Source of the DNA: Glandiceps talaboti
Taxonomy: Eukaryota > Hemichordata > Enteropneusta > Spengelidae
Reading direction: 5' to 3'
NCBI RefSeq assembly: GCF_964340395.1
Contig: NC_135560.1
Coordinates: forward strand, 7,494,598 to 7,558,597
DNA: 64,000 nucleotides
Below are positions 1 through 11,917 of this stretch, piece after piece; position 1 is the stretch's first letter, and every line of letters starts with the position of its first letter. Under the pieces are notes generated by a model, which saw only the letters and a program-made list of their open reading frames with translations, was not told the DNA's origin and did no database searches. The position numbers were made by a program, and so were the translations under genes.

Positions 1-295
1 CTCTAGGTGCTACTATCATTTTTATTAGAACAGGGATGTAGAGTTGTTTGAGTCAGTTCAGCCCTACTGTCATGAAAAAGAAAAAGAAAAAATACTGTCG
101 TGACCTCAAAATAGCTACGGTTATGAATTGATAGCTGAGAATTTCAGTACTACAATGTACTATATATACACATGTAGTAGCAAGTGATGTTACTAGGAGT
201 CTGAGTAGTTGTCCTGGAGCAGTGGAAATGGTTAGACAGATACAGGCTGGCAGACGGATGGACATACAGATGGACAGACAGACAGACAGACAGTC

Positions 296-332
<37 letters not shown>

Positions 333-358
333 CTAGAAATAGGGAGAGAAAGACAGAA

Positions 359-409
<51 letters not shown>

Positions 410-632
410 CAAATTGGGAGAAGTCGAAGCATTTTTTGTACTCACGTATTGCAGAAGAGCAATATGGTCACATTTATATTATACCTTTTATGTTGATCTT
501 ATCATGAAGTTAAATCTTCTCAATATGCTAAGGACTTCTGAAGAAATTAATGTTTTAAGAAAAGCAAGTGTATTGGATATCAAAATAAATATGAATAAAT
601 TTATAAGAGTTTGCCCTTTCTTTGTTTTTTAG
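1..632 (+). other. Partial upstream intron of the DMXL gene
   Basis: Non-coding sequence ending in a pyrimidine tract and AG at 631-632, the acceptor of the first visible exon. It holds a (GACA)n microsatellite at about 269-410, split by a short unique piece near 332-358. Open frames across this microsatellite on both strands are low-complexity artefacts. Confidence 0.8.
269..410. repeat. (GACA)n microsatellite
   Basis: Runs of gaca (tgtc on the other strand) in two blocks, about 275-330 and 360-410, separated by a purine-rich spacer. The same tetranucleotide, or its tgtc/tctg complement, recurs at 18404 and 25607 inside dispersed repeats. Confidence 0.95.
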
Positions 633-2683
633 GACTGTAAGAAGTTCAAAGATGACAGCCTTCTTCAAGAATGACTTCAGTGAGGATAGATGGCGTCGGG
701 CAGCTTTAAAAAATGCCTTCGCACTTCTTGGAAAGCAACGATTTGAACATGCTGCAGCTTTCTTCTTATTAGCAGGTGCCTTGAAAGATGCCATAGAAGT
801 CTGCTTAGATAAATTATCAGATATACAGCTAGCCATGGTTATTGCTCGTTTGTATGAAGAACAGTTGGAGATCCCTACCACACAGAAAGAGATTCTCTTT
901 GGTAATATTCTGGGTTGCGACATGACTGGTGAGAGGCTGCCAAATTTGACTGTGTGTCCAGACCCGTTTCTTCGTAGTTTGGCATACTGGATGCTTAAAG
1001 ACTGTTCTAAAGCTCTAGAGACTTTGCTAGAACAACCACAGAAGTCTTCACTGTACCGAACGCAAAGTATTGAAAGCTTTGCAAGTGATAGACAGAGTTT
1101 GTTAGATGCGTACACTGCCAACCCTGATGTCTTTAACTTCTATAACTACCTACGTACCCATCCGCTGCTGTTACGAAGACAGTTTGCAGGACGTGACAGA
1201 TTTGGACCTAATTCGGTCCTGATCACAGGGTTTAGTAGTATCCAGGCTGCTGACCAATTGTATAAGGATGAGATCACACCACTTGAGAGACAGCTGTTTT
1301 TCCACACTGCCCGTGGACACTTTGTGGCTGGTTGTCCCCTCGCTGCACTTGAAGTACTGTTAAAACTCCCAAAACTGAAGATCAAGAACACGTCAAAGTT
1401 TATGAGCAGATCTGAATCACAAGACGAGAATCCTGAGAACAAGGACATGATCGATACAGGTACTATTGGAGAATTTGGATTCGCTAAGAGCAATGCAGAG
1501 AGCTTAGACTGGAGTCAACCTGTGTCAAACAAGTTGAAAGCTGATCAATCTTCTGCCCTTGATTTGGACTGGAGCCAGCCGGTTGGAGGAAGGTTTGAAG
1601 AAGAGTTGGAGTTAACATGGAGTGATGATGATGATGAGGATGATAACAAGTCAGATACAGAATCTGCTGGGCATGATGAAGATAAAAGTCATGTGATGTC
1701 ACAAGAGAAAGATGAATCAAAAGGTTTAGAGCAGAGTTTCAGCATGGAGTCCAGTAGTGTGATTGAGAAAGATATTGATATCATGGCACAACAGTTGAAA
1801 TTTCAAGCCTGCCTCAAAATACTCATGGAAGAATTAAGAACATTGGCGACAGGCTTTGAAGTCGACGGAGGCCAGCTGAGGTATCAACTCTATGTCTGGC
1901 TGGAGAGAGAAGTGGAGGTACTGAAGAATCTGTGCAATTATGGTGGCAAGGATGTGGAAGCTTCAAAGCATGGTCAAATGCATTTGTTTTCTGACCAACC
2001 AGAGTATCTGTCTCAGCATGAACTTTCAACAGAGGTTGACAACAAACAGGGTACAAGTTTGCATGAAATTCTGATGGCAGATCGGATGGATCTGGAAGCT
2101 AAGCGAGAGAGAGCTGTTCGTAGGAAAGGCTGGCTGAAGGCTAATCAGAATTTACTTAGGACATTGTTGAGTTATACTAGTCTTCACGGCTCGTCAGGAG
2201 GTGGTCTCGCATCAGTCAAGATGGAACTTATTCTTCTCTTACAAGAGCTGCAACAAGAGAAAACACAACAGCAGTTACTTTCTCCTCTTCCCTTCCCCAC
2301 TACTTTACCGTTGCTATCAGCAAGTGTTGCCAGTGCCAAGACTGTCATAGCAGATCCTATTGTTCATTTAAACAATATAACTCACGACATCCTCAATACG
2401 ATCGTACAGTTCACAACGCCGCCAAGGCCCGGTAAAAACTTAAGCATGGTTCGTATTCTCCACACACTCAGTGCAGCCCTGTCATCATGTGTTTACCAAA
2501 GTCTGTGTGATAGCGACAGTGTCGGTGCTTTGGTGAGAAACATCAGAACAGCCGGAATGGATGTGTATAGTGGAAGAAGTCATTCAAGTATGGTGTATCG
2601 ACCTGGACATCTTCTCAGTGGCAGAAAGAGACACTTCTCAGATGAAAACCTTACTGTCACAACATCACCATCGAAATGGCCTG
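633..2683 (+). CDS. DMXL2: DMXL exon: Rav1-type region (2.05 kb exon)
   Basis: The exon enters with one base completing a codon and leaves in phase 1 at the donor CTG|GTAAGA. It encodes about 683 residues. The first 200 (from MTAFFKNDF at 652) are the highly conserved helical Rav1 C-terminal-type region, including RWRRAALKNAFALLGKQRFE and LAGALKDAIEVCLDKLSDIQ. Next comes an extension with two LDWSQPV-type repeats, a strongly acidic stretch (WSDDDDEDDNKSDTES near 1620-1665), then a second helical block (FQACLKILMEELRTLATGFE) and a Ser/Pro-rich end. An exon this long is unusual beside the 61-244 bp exons that follow and suggests ancestral introns were lost or never present. Opposite-strand open frames inside it are shadows. 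The identification is by recognisable family sequence and is strong. Confidence 0.95.
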
Positions 2684-4053
2684 GTAAGAAACTAAATTAC
2701 AACAAATTTTACTCACACAGCTGTCGATAAAAGGGGAAGGAGGAGGTAGGAGTGGGTTTATATCAAAAACATGTCAGGTACTTGTACTGAGCTGGTCACT
2801 GCAAGTTCTGAAATGTGCAACAATATCTGTATGAACCATATCTAGACATGTTTGTATGTGACAAAAACCAAAGAACTATTGAATTTGAACTGGAATTTTG
2901 AATCTCTTCAATATATTTAGGTTGCTTTGGAAGCCAATATAAATGTAAATCTTGTTTCTTTGAAGTGGTATTGTGGCAATAAGCAACACACAAGTTGGAT
3001 GGCTTGTTTACAATTGTCAGTACCTACAATAACATTTAACCTCATGCTAGATGTCAAAATAGAACAAGAAGGTTGACTTATTCTCAGTACCTGCAATAAC
3101 ATTTAACCTTGTGCTAGAGGGTCAAAATAGAACAAGAAGGTTGACTTATTCTCAGTACCTGCAATAACATTTAACCTTGTGCTAGAGGTCAAAATAGAAC
3201 AAGAAGGTTGACTTATTCTCAGTACCTGCAATAACATTTTACCTAATGCTAGAGGGTCAAAATAGAACAAGAAGGTTGACTTATTCTCAGTACCTGCAAT
3301 AGTATTTCACCTAATGCTAGAGAGTCAAAATAGAACAAGAAGGTTGATTTATTCTCTGTACCTACAATAACATTTTATCTCATGCTAGAAGGTCAAAATG
3401 GAACATGAAGGTTGACTTAGTTTCACGCACACCTATAGTAATGCATGTGAAACACGTGGAACAGAAGTTATGGTGTAGGCCAAGAAATCGAATATTTGTT
3501 ATTTTTATGATGCAACTAGGCAGTAATATTCGATTTCAGGTACTGAGAATGCGATGTCAATTCATCCAAAGATGACATCTGACATTATTCTGATGTCACA
3601 CAGAGGTCATTGTAGTCAACCAATGATAAGGCAAAGTTTTTCACTACTTGATTCAAACCAACTACTAAGTATTGAAATCAGACATCGCAAAGTTTCTTGA
3701 AAATAATTTGATGGGCAGATCAGTACAGTGTATTTATTGTAGAAGCTAAAGGATATATTTTATAGAGAACTGGACAGGAAGATATACATGTAGTTAATTT
3801 GGAATAGTATAAATAAGAAAAAGAGTGTGATGTTTTGATCTGTCTGCTATGGACTGTGATAATGCAATAGTTAATTATTCAGAGTTAATGTCTCTCTCCA
3901 TTTCTAACTTAACATTCCAAAGCAGATATATTTTACTGTCTTATTGATTCTTGGAACCATAGACAAAATATTCTCCAATGTGTTCATTTTGTTGAAAAAT
4001 GTCACTGTAATATACAATGCTAATATTGATACATCAATCCATGTATTCCACAG
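2684..4053 (+). other. Intron 1
   Basis: GT donor at 2684, AG acceptor at 4052-4053. It holds a ~63-bp minisatellite at about 3000-3430. The remainder (2700-3000, 3430-4050) shows no feature I recognise. Confidence 0.9.
3000..3430. repeat. Minisatellite, ~63-bp unit, about 6-7 copies
   Basis: Tandem copies of a unit containing aggttgacttattctcagt, acctgcaataacattt and gtcaaaatagaacaag. Central copies are nearly identical and outer ones diverged, as expected for unequal exchange. Confidence 0.92.
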
Positions 4054-4296
4054 GTGTTTCTTCCCTGCAGTCGTTACTGGCAACAGAACGCGATGAAGAT
4101 ATGCCAAAGTTGAATATTTTCCTGTGTGAGACAGTGATTTCTGTTTACTGTAGTTTGTTGGCCCATGCATTGACTACGAATGCCCCTGGGGAACTCTACC
4201 GACTTGTGGCACAGAACTTTGATGAGAAGATGTGGTCATCGGTGTTTGGAGGAGGTGCAAAGGTTCTGATTCATGTGACACTACCCAGTGATGAAG
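4054..4296 (+). CDS. DMXL2: DMXL exon 2
   Basis: Acceptor CACAG at 4049-4053 and donor GAAG|GTAAGT. It starts and ends in phase 1. The 81 codons read GVSSLQSLLATERDED, then a hydrophobic helix (LNIFLCETVISVYCSLLAHA) and FGGGAKVLI, matching the conserved helical region before the C-terminal propeller. The open frame continues past the donor only into intron. Confidence 0.93.
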
Positions 4297-4369
4297 GTAA
4301 GTCATGTAGACTAGAATTGCTGAACTGGTTCTGGTATTATCACTGGGAGCCCAGGAACTGTGATACAAA

Positions 4370-4408
<39 letters not shown>

Positions 4409-5137
4409 AAATAAACATACACAAAGAAGTGACCAAAATATGAGTAAATTAAAATGTCATAAAGACATGAATATTACACGTATATACAGGTCTGTATACT
4501 CTTAAAAGAATATGCTATCTTTCTATATACTAACGTTGATACTGTCATGTTGTATGACTATAGAGTATACAGAAACATAATGGCTTGTACCGGTATGTAC
4601 ATGTAAATGTATATGGCATACATGTATGTAGATAGCTATGCAAGTGTTTATGATGTTATGGTCATTTACTCTTGTATATTTGTTTGTTTGTTTTGTGTAT
4701 TTTTATATTTATTTATTTATTGTTTGATTGATTATTTATTGTTTGTTTGTTTGTTTGTTTGTAACATGGTTTCTGGGCTGCCTGTGATGTTATAGTCGTT
4801 TCCAGAGATGAATGAATGAAAATGTTTATGCAAAAGTTGACAGATTACTGCAATCATAGTTTTGTGTGTTAAATCTAATATTTGCATGCACTTGTCAATT
4901 TGTCCTTTACTGCATATAAAATCAAACTCTGTCTCAGAAGGCCCCCTAGGTCACTCTTATTTTCCTCATCTGAATAAATAAAAATATCGAGCGAACAATA
5001 TCTTATTGTCCATTTGTTATTTACTTTTTGTAAAATCTATCATGTTTGTGCCATATTTTTGTCAAATTCTACAATCTATTAAAAACATTACGATTGCAAA
5101 CTACTGATGTATTTGATCATAAAATAACTATGTACAG
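4297..5137 (+). other. Intron 2
   Basis: It holds a short (AAAT)n tract at 4365-4410 and TTTG/TTTA-rich simple sequence at 4675-4765. Otherwise featureless AT-rich sequence. Confidence 0.85.
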
Positions 5138-5331
5138 GAACCAAGGCAAATGATGAGAAGCTGGCAAAGCAGAGGAGACAACTCCACCTCAAACTCCTAG
5201 GTAAATCTAATCCAAACCAAGGTAACACCAGTCTATCACCAAGGATCATGGCAACACCAGAAGGAAGAACAGCATTCAAAGAGAAATTTGTATCACCAGA
5301 AACCAGTATGATGGATTATTTTATGGTCAAG
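5138..5331 (+). CDS. DMXL2: DMXL exon 3
   Basis: Acceptor TACAG|GA and donor AAG|GTCAGT. Enters in phase 1 and leaves in phase 0. It encodes GTKANDEKLAKQRRQLHLKL, a Ser/Pro/Asn-rich linker, and the conserved end FKEKFVSPETSMMDYFMVK. The plus-strand frame was not obvious as a standalone open frame because the exon has stops just outside both splice sites. It was found by phase continuity with exons 2 and 4. Confidence 0.9.
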
Positions 5332-5750
5332 GTCAGTAACATACAAAGTTATTTAACACCTGACTACCTACTTCTAGGATATTAAGTATTTACTAGCCAA
5401 TCTAAATGTCGCCCTCTATTGTATGGTCTAAAAATTATTTTGTCTTTATAAAGTTTCTCCCCCCCCCCCCCCCCCATAACTAAGTTAAACATCGCCCTCT
5501 GGTACATAGTCTGGGATTCTTTTGTTTGTATGAAGATTTCCCAATGTCCTTGCTACATGGTACATGCTAGCACACTAGGAAAACAACAGATACAAATAAT
5601 TTTGTAGAAGATTATCAATGTTTTGATAGTGGAATATTATGTAAGGACAGTTACCTCTTTCTGAGAGAATTTGTGGTTCTTTGTAAAATTCTGTGATTTT
5701 GAATTTGATAACTATACGTATGAAGTAACAATTCTTGTATTACTTTGTAG
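5332..5750 (+). other. Intron 3
   Basis: It contains a C homopolymer (5459-5475) and a dispersed repeat fragment (about 5400-5460, reading aatgtcgccctcta and gtctaaaaattattttgtct) that recurs at 7837-7890. Confidence 0.85.
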
Positions 5751-5994
5751 CCGTATGTGTCACCAGCACAGGACGGGTTGTATTATGATTCTGATGATGA
5801 GAGTACTAATATGGAAGATGAGTCACCTCCGTACGAAGATGACGATGTCTTCACCGTCACAACCACAACATCTGCATGTGAAGAGCATGCAGATTTCAGT
5901 TCCTATAGCTGGTGTCTGATGAGATATGCCACAGTACGCTTAGTTCTGTTCAAACTACAAGGCTTTCTTCCTGTCTCTGGTATTGAACTTGCAG
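5751..5994 (+). CDS. DMXL2: DMXL exon 4
   Basis: Acceptor TTTGTAG at 5744-5750 and donor GCAG|GTTAGT. Enters in phase 0 and leaves in phase 1. It encodes PYVSPAQDGLYYDSDDEST, an acidic/Thr linker and the conserved helix SSYSWCLMRYATVRLVLFKL followed by QGFLPVSGIELAG. The SYxWxLMR segment is a family hallmark just before the LPVxSPL block of the next exon. Confidence 0.92.
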
Positions 5995-6146
5995 GTTAGT
6001 CAACAATGCAATTGATATGCAAATGAGGGCACGGCCATTCGTTTAACATGAAAGTGCATGATCGCACAAGATAATTTCTCTGGAAAGTTGCTGTTTCGGA
6101 TGAACATGATATGTGTTAATGATCGAACCCCAAGCTGCATGAGTAC

Positions 6147-6321
6147 CAGTGTGCCCTCTAACTTAGCCAATTTGAGGCGCCACTGACACACACAATTTCT
6201 AGTGACTCACCAAAATTTGGTGTTTCCCTATCTCTTGATATGTTGTGACTCACAAGAAATGCCAGTTTTTCTCATTTTGGCTCGCAACAACAAAATTTGG
6301 CTATCATTAGAGGGCACACTG
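6147..6321. mobile_element. Small MITE with TIRs
   Basis: The left end cagtgtgccctctaa matches the right end ttagagggcacactg as a 15-bp perfect inverted repeat. The inner arms (ttagccaatttga and caaaatttggct) continue the palindrome imperfectly. The length of about 175 bp and lack of coding fit a non-autonomous DNA transposon. No superfamily assigned. Confidence 0.75.
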
Positions 6322-6574
6322 CACCTAAGAGGGAGTTTTGTCCATGGGTATTTGCACTCGTGCCTGCAGTTTTTTCCTGCCTCACCTTCACTTGCTAGAG
6401 CTTGTGGAAGCACGACTGAAAAGAACATTACAAACACTTGTGCAAATACCCTGAGTACTCTTGTACTTATGCATCATGGGTTCTGTCATAGCATCTTTCA
6501 CTGGAAAAAAATGAAGTTGTATTTCTTATGTCATGTCATGAACTGTATTACATTATGCTGTGTATTACTTGTCA

Positions 6575-7290
6575 ACGACGGACAAAGTCCGGATGGGGAC
6601 TTATGGATTGGGTTCCTTCTGTCCGTCCGTCCATGTGTCCGTCCGTCCGTCCGTACGTCCGCAGCCGTTTCTTGGAGATGCCTGGACTGATTTTTTTCAA
6701 ACTTGGTACAGGGGCAACATACTATGGCATACATATGCACGTCAATTTGTTTTATGATACGATCCAATATGGCCGCCTAGCAGCCATTTTGTTTGCGAAT
6801 TTTCCCTGTCCAAAGCCATAACTCAGACATGCATGAACAGATCTCATTCAAAGTTGCTATTAGGACAGTGTTATATGACATACATGTGCACATCCATTTT
6901 CGTTGTGATACAATCCGATATGGCTGCCTGGCAGCCATTTTGTTTGCGAATTTTCCATGTCCAAAGCCATAACTCAGACATGCCTTAACAGATCTCGTTC
7001 AAAGTTGGTATTAGGACAGTGTTATATGACATACATGTGCATATTCATTGTTGTCGTGATACAATCCAATATGGCTGCCTGGCAGCTATTTTGTTTGTGA
7101 ATTTTCCATGTCCAAAGCCATAACTCAGTCATGCTTGAACAGATCTCATTCAAACTTGGTATTAGCACAGTGTTATATGACATACATGTGCACATCCATT
7201 TTCTTCGTGATGCAATCCGATATGGCTGCCTGGCAGCCATTTTGTTGGCGCAGTTTTTATGTCCAAAACCATAACTCGGACATGCTTGAA
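6575..7290. repeat. Hairpin-headed repeat element, copy A, with ~150-bp internal tandem units
   Basis: It starts with an imperfect hairpin (cggacaaagtccg inside gac...ggggac), then attgggttcc, a (GTCC)n run at 6618-6658, then ggactgatttttttcaaact. After this are about 3.5 units of ~150 bp with landmarks gatacaatccgatatggctg near 6757, 6906, 7057 and 7208. Related heads occur at 23968, 25885 and 42637. No long open frame; Pro/Ser/Val/Arg frames across the (GTCC)n run are artefacts. Confidence 0.85.
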
Positions 7291-7566
7291 CAAAGTAGTG
7301 ATATCAAAAACAACCATATTAGGCCAAACAAAATTAACCAGGTTTGAAAATGACAACATAAACTGCCAGTTCCTTAAAACCCAATCATAGCGGGGACTGT
7401 GTCATTTTCAATGACTTGTTGCTTCGTATATTATGAAATTCTAATTTTAAAAGTGTTGTGAAGTACTCGTATAAGTATCAAACTTCTTTTATATTCAAGC
7501 GGTATGTCTTGATAAGTGATGCAATCCTAAATTCTCAAACTGAATTGTTGTCGTATTCTCCTACAG

Positions 7567-7786
7567 AGCTTCCTGTGGTGTCTCCGTTAATTCACTCTGT
7601 GATAAAGACTCTAGAAAGATGGCAGCAACTATTGATGGGCAAACTGGAATTATTTGCCGGCCCACCTCCAGAGTACATTTCTACTACCTTAGCGTATGAC
7701 AACATTGGTGCTTTTACCACAGGGGTTGCGGGACCAGCCATTCTCAGATACAAAGCCATGCTGGACCCTTCTAATACACCTTTCAG
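7567..7786 (+). CDS. DMXL2: DMXL exon 5
   Basis: Acceptor CTACAG at 7561-7566 and donor TTTCAG|GTATAC. Enters in phase 1 and leaves in phase 2. It encodes the conserved ELPVVSPLIHSVIKTLERWQ, then GPPPEYISTTLAY and GPAILRYKAMLDPSNTPFR. Strong family match. The upstream part of the open frame before 7567 is intron. Confidence 0.95.
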
Positions 7787-8486
7787 GTATACTCTCATAG
7801 GAATTTGTAATAGTTTGACCAAAATCAGCAATATAAATGTCGCCCTCTAGTGGTTAGTCTAAAAATTATTTTGTCTTTTATCAAAGTTTTGCAGTGAGAG
7901 ATCTGAGCACCTTCTAAATAATTTGATAACTGTCTAATCAATACATTGACTTCATTGCATCTATGCATACTGATATTATCAACATGTTCAAAATTATACA
8001 TTGTAAATGTACAGCAAGTACATGTACTGCACTCTAGCCAAGTTGTACACATTCAAACAGAAAAAACAGGATTAGTTGTATTATTCAACATTCTTCAATA
8101 AGTGTTTTAGATCATTTGTTCAGCAGAGCTTGCATTATGAGTCAAAACATTCAAAATCATTATTATTTCCCCATTTTTTCGTGAAATCTACCTACCAAGG
8201 CATTAGTATGTTATTCTTCAGTATTTTCTTCATTCTGCTTAAAAATGACATACACTACTTGTCATCGACTTGTAACAAAACCTAGTATGTCCGTTGTGTT
8301 TTCTCAGTTGAACAAAGAATTTGTTCGGAATCATGGTAACATGAAAATCCTGTGTATCGGTAGCCACTATCTTTTGATTCACACTCGGACCACTATAGAG
8401 AGATTCTCACAATGGTCAACAGTCTGATACAGTCATGATAACTAGAAATCAAAATATTTGATGGTTATTGTTTTGTTATTTATTAG
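7787..8486 (+). other. Intron 5
   Basis: The first 100 bases carry the dispersed fragment shared with intron 3. The rest is unassigned AT-rich sequence. Confidence 0.85.
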
Positions 8487-8604
8487 ATCAAACAGTCGAT
8501 CAGCTCTGCCTGTGAAAAGACTGTGGAATTATTTAGTCCGACAAGAACAAGTCCAAGATATATTTATACATTATATATTCAAGAAGAAGCCAAGGGGTCA
8601 TGAG
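8487..8604 (+). CDS. DMXL2: DMXL exon 6
   Basis: Acceptor TATTAG at 8481-8486 and donor GAG|GTAAGA. Enters in phase 2 and leaves in phase 0. It encodes RSNSRSALPVKRLWNYLVRQ followed by EQVQDIFIHYIFKKKPRGHE. The VKRLWxYLVRQE block is a family signature directly following the NTPF block of exon 5. Confidence 0.94.
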
Positions 8605-8624
8605 GTAAGAATATGTAAATTGGG

Positions 8625-9070
8625 AAGATGCACCAACCAGATAAGTTGATGCATGGATGTTAATAAGGAAGGACAGTCCTTACTTCTGATTGGTCATTTG
8701 CCATCCATTTTTAGGGTGACTTGCACCAACCAGACAAGTTGGCATAGTTAGATTAGGAAGGACAGTCCTAACATGTGATTGGTCATTTGCCATCCATTTT
8801 TAGGGTGACATACACCAACCAGACAAGTTGGCATAGTTAGATTAGGAAGGACAGTCCTAACATGTGATTGGTCATTTGCCATCCATTTTTAGGGTGACAT
8901 GCACCAATCAGACAAGTTGGCATAGTTTGATTAGGAAAGACAGTCCTAACATGTGATTGGTTGTTTGCCATCCATTTTTTGGCACCATGGACCAACCAGG
9001 CAAGATGATGTATTTTGATTTGGAAGGACAGTTGTGACTTCTCATTGGTTGTTGGCCATGTGTTAAATTA
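8625..9070. repeat. Minisatellite, 89-bp unit, about 5 copies
   Basis: Landmark gcaccaaccagacaagtt begins at about 8630, 8723, 8812, 8901 and 8990. Spacing is 89 bases for the central copies. Each unit includes ggaaggacagtcctaacatg and gccatccatttttagggtga. Outer copies are more diverged. Confidence 0.93.
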
Positions 9071-9269
9071 ATGTACCAATCAAAATGATATCTTTTATAA
9101 TATGTTAGTGCAAAATGACCGCAATATCATCTGAAACTGGTATATGGCATATGGAGGGCATTAACTGTGATCATAATTCTACTTGCAGTGTTGTAGACAA
9201 AGAAATGAATGTCATTTTATTAATAAGTATAACTGAACTGACCTTCAGCATGCTATAGGTATTAAGTTT

Positions 9270-9377
<108 letters not shown>

Positions 9378-9590
9378 TGAAACAACTCAAAATGAGAACC
9401 GCTGGATCAGTTGATTTCAACTTTGGTCAGAACGCTGCTTATGGTGTGTAGATGAAAAATTGTTCAAATGAAAGCGATCCAAGATCCGATCAGTGGTTTT
9501 CAAGTTTAAATATGTCCAAAAGAGTGATTTTCTGTTAAAATCATGTCAGGTTTATTTGATACTCCTAATTTGATACTTTTTTCTTATCAG

Positions 9591-9689
9591 GTGGAATCTA
9601 CAGATGACACTGATGGAAGAGTTGTAGTAAGTCGGTCTCGTTTGATTCACAAAGAAAACGAGAAAATATCATCATTTACAATCAACCAT
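9591..9689 (+). CDS. DMXL2: DMXL exon 7
   Basis: Acceptor TTATCAG at 9584-9590 and donor CAT|GTAAGT. A 99-bp, phase 0-0 exon encoding VESTDDTDGRVVVSRSRLIH then KENEKISSFTINH. The ARIIHKExD...F.VN pattern of vertebrate DMXL proteins is recognisable. The next coding segment is 12.8 kb away. Confidence 0.9.
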
Positions 9690-10214
9690 GTAAGTAGATC
9701 AGTTCCTTTCAGTCATTCTCAATTTATCGCATCTCTTTAGATACAACTCTGGCAATCCAGCCTTCGGTTTACTTAGCTAGACACAAACTAAATCTATTGT
9801 TCTTCAATGTGGTAGATTTAATACACAAGTGGGTGATAGCGGTTCCTGTGTTGTGTGACTGTAATCACCCTGTGATCAAGATAGTTTAAACGTTGGAAGT
9901 CTTAAAACAACACTGCAAGGTCATGTAACTCACTGCAAGTTCATGTAACTCTAAATAAACTTGTTTTCAGAGACACCTCCCTACTGAGACTATAATATAA
10001 TTTAAACCAACATCCATTCAATAGCTTACCACTATTGTATCAACATGTTGCCACACTAGTGTTTGTTTGTGTCTATCTTGGAAAACCGAAGGTTCAATTA
10101 CCAGAGTGATATCATTTGGTAATTATGCAGTTGTACCATGGAATATGCCAGGTGTTTTCAATTGTTGTACCTATTTCACACGTGTCACAAGTGCACAGGG
10201 TTCAAATTCCACCA

Positions 10215-10500
10215 GCTACAGATCATTTCATGTTAGTGTTCACTGGCTCTATTTGATACAACCACGTAGAAACCAATAACAAACTGCACTTTCTACACTA
10301 TAAGATAGCAATTTCCTGCTACGTTTTGTCTGAATGAAATAAAACATTTGACATGTGGCATGTGTAGTTCATTTCATTCAGACCAAATGTCACAAGAAAC
10401 TGTATTCATTCAATCTTGCTATCTTAAAGTGTACAACTTGTAGTTTCTTTGGTTTCTATCAAAACAGAGCCAGTGAACACTAATATGAAATGGGCCGTAG
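10215..10500. mobile_element. Palindromic MITE-like repeat
   Basis: The left arm (atttcatgttagtgttcact, ggctctatttgataca, gaaaccaata, ctataagatagcaat, gtctgaatgaaat) pairs with the right arm in reverse order (atttcattcagac, attgctatctta-like, ggtttctatcaaaacagagcc, agtgaacactaatatgaaat). This makes a ~120-bp-arm imperfect hairpin with no coding capacity. The outer boundary is uncertain. Confidence 0.7.
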
Positions 10501-11489
10501 TAGTTATAAAAACCAACGTGTGCATGCCTAACACGGTCTCATGTGTCCAAAACACAGAAGGATTGCATATCAAAAAGTATTGGTTCCTAAAGGAACTTAT
10601 ACATGTGTATCAAATTTCAAACTATTTAGAAGTTGCTAGCTATTACCATTACCTGTAATCTAGCTGTAGAAAGTGTGTAGCTATTTGCCATGGTACACCT
10701 GTATACATGCTAAGATGTTCAAGAGATGTTACTAGGAATTTACTAATCCTTGTGCAAAATATGTAATTTTTTATCAACAACTGTACAGTTTCTATTGTAA
10801 AGAGATTGGCATAACTTCTCTTGCATTTAATTAAGAAAATAATGTTTATTATTTGTAAATTGTCAATGTTTGCACTTTATAACATATTAATGTTATAGAT
10901 CCAAACTTTCAAGAATAGATATCTTTTCTTTGCATAGCACCCTCAAGTGGTGAATTGTGCAAATTTTTATTGACTTTTGTTTTCAGTTGTAGCGGTATAT
11001 GTAATTGTATTGTTTGAAGATTTACAACTGTTGCTTGCCTTGATTGTATTTATTTTATTGTGATTCATGTATTGTGTAGTTGCTTTATTTAACTATCATC
11101 ATGTCAAAGGGTTGGCCACGATAAAAGATAGAAATTAAAAAATTTAGAAGGAGAGAAAAAATAGGAAAGAAAAAACCTGAAAATATATTTGTATTGATTT
11201 ATAAATAGATGAAGTGATTTTTTAGGTATTGAAGATGGTCTGTTTGATTTTTATGTGAAGTTGAAATTTTTCAATTTCTTTGTGTCTCCAGTTGACTGAC
11301 ACTTAAAAGACTTATTGTTTTGGGTACTCCCCTTAAAGGTGCTCAAGCTGAGACTGGAGTGTTTGTTAAAACTATTTTGTTAGATACAGTGATGGGCTCA
11401 TAATATTGTACACCTACAACAGCATTTAATCACCTTTGGGTAAATGTATTTAGGTAGCTGTACACATAATATGGTACTAGAAATCCAGT

Positions 11490-11700
11490 CAAATTAATTT
11501 TTAGGTCCATACTCAAAAATCAGCTCCACAATGTGATCACGATTTCAACCTAATGTTGTACTTATAGATACAATCATTGAACCCCTAATTAACATATATG
11601 GAAATTACTGATATTTTGATAACGTTTAGTGAATGTGTTGTTGGATGTTTCATTGAAAAAAAATAATACTCCAGTCACAGCAAGTGTAGCTTTAATGGCT
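11490..11700. repeat. Dispersed repeat, copy 1
   Basis: Pieces such as gatcacgatttcaacctaat, gaaattactgatattttgat and ttcattgaaaaaaaataata resemble sequence at 45800-46030 and, on the opposite strand, at 56260-56420. The family is not identified. Confidence 0.5.
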
Positions 11701-11917
11701 GATTGCTAAGTGATAAAAATAGTGTCAACAGTGACAAGGCTTTCAGCCTACAGCTGATTCAGGTCATTGAACCTATCAACAGTAATTCAGAAAAAATGAG
11801 TAAAAACATCACTCTTGGTCAGTTGAACATAATGGCAGTTATAATTCAAAATGAAACAACAACATCGAGAATCGACAAACGGATTCATTGTGCGCATTCC
11901 ATATTACTGTTGTTGAT

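Larger units (their letters stand above)
5995..7566 (+). other. Intron 4
   Basis: It contains a 175-bp palindromic MITE (6147-6321) and a hairpin-headed tandem-repeat element (6575-7290). The rest is unassigned. Confidence 0.85.

Noticed and set aside
53-632. Cys/Leu/Ser/Val and Asp/Arg/Gln-rich frames near the window start
   Set aside because: Artefacts of the (GACA)n microsatellite lying in an intron.
555-1493. Minus-strand frames opposite the first DMXL exon
   Set aside because: Shadows of the conserved plus-strand coding sequence; no domain of their own.
6531-6821. Ser/Val/Arg/Pro-rich frames
   Set aside because: Produced by the (GTCC)n run of the hairpin-headed repeat in several frames and both strands.
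8625-9070. CRISPR-like array of regular repeats
   Set aside because: The units are contiguous with no unique spacers, in a eukaryotic intron; a minisatellite explains it.
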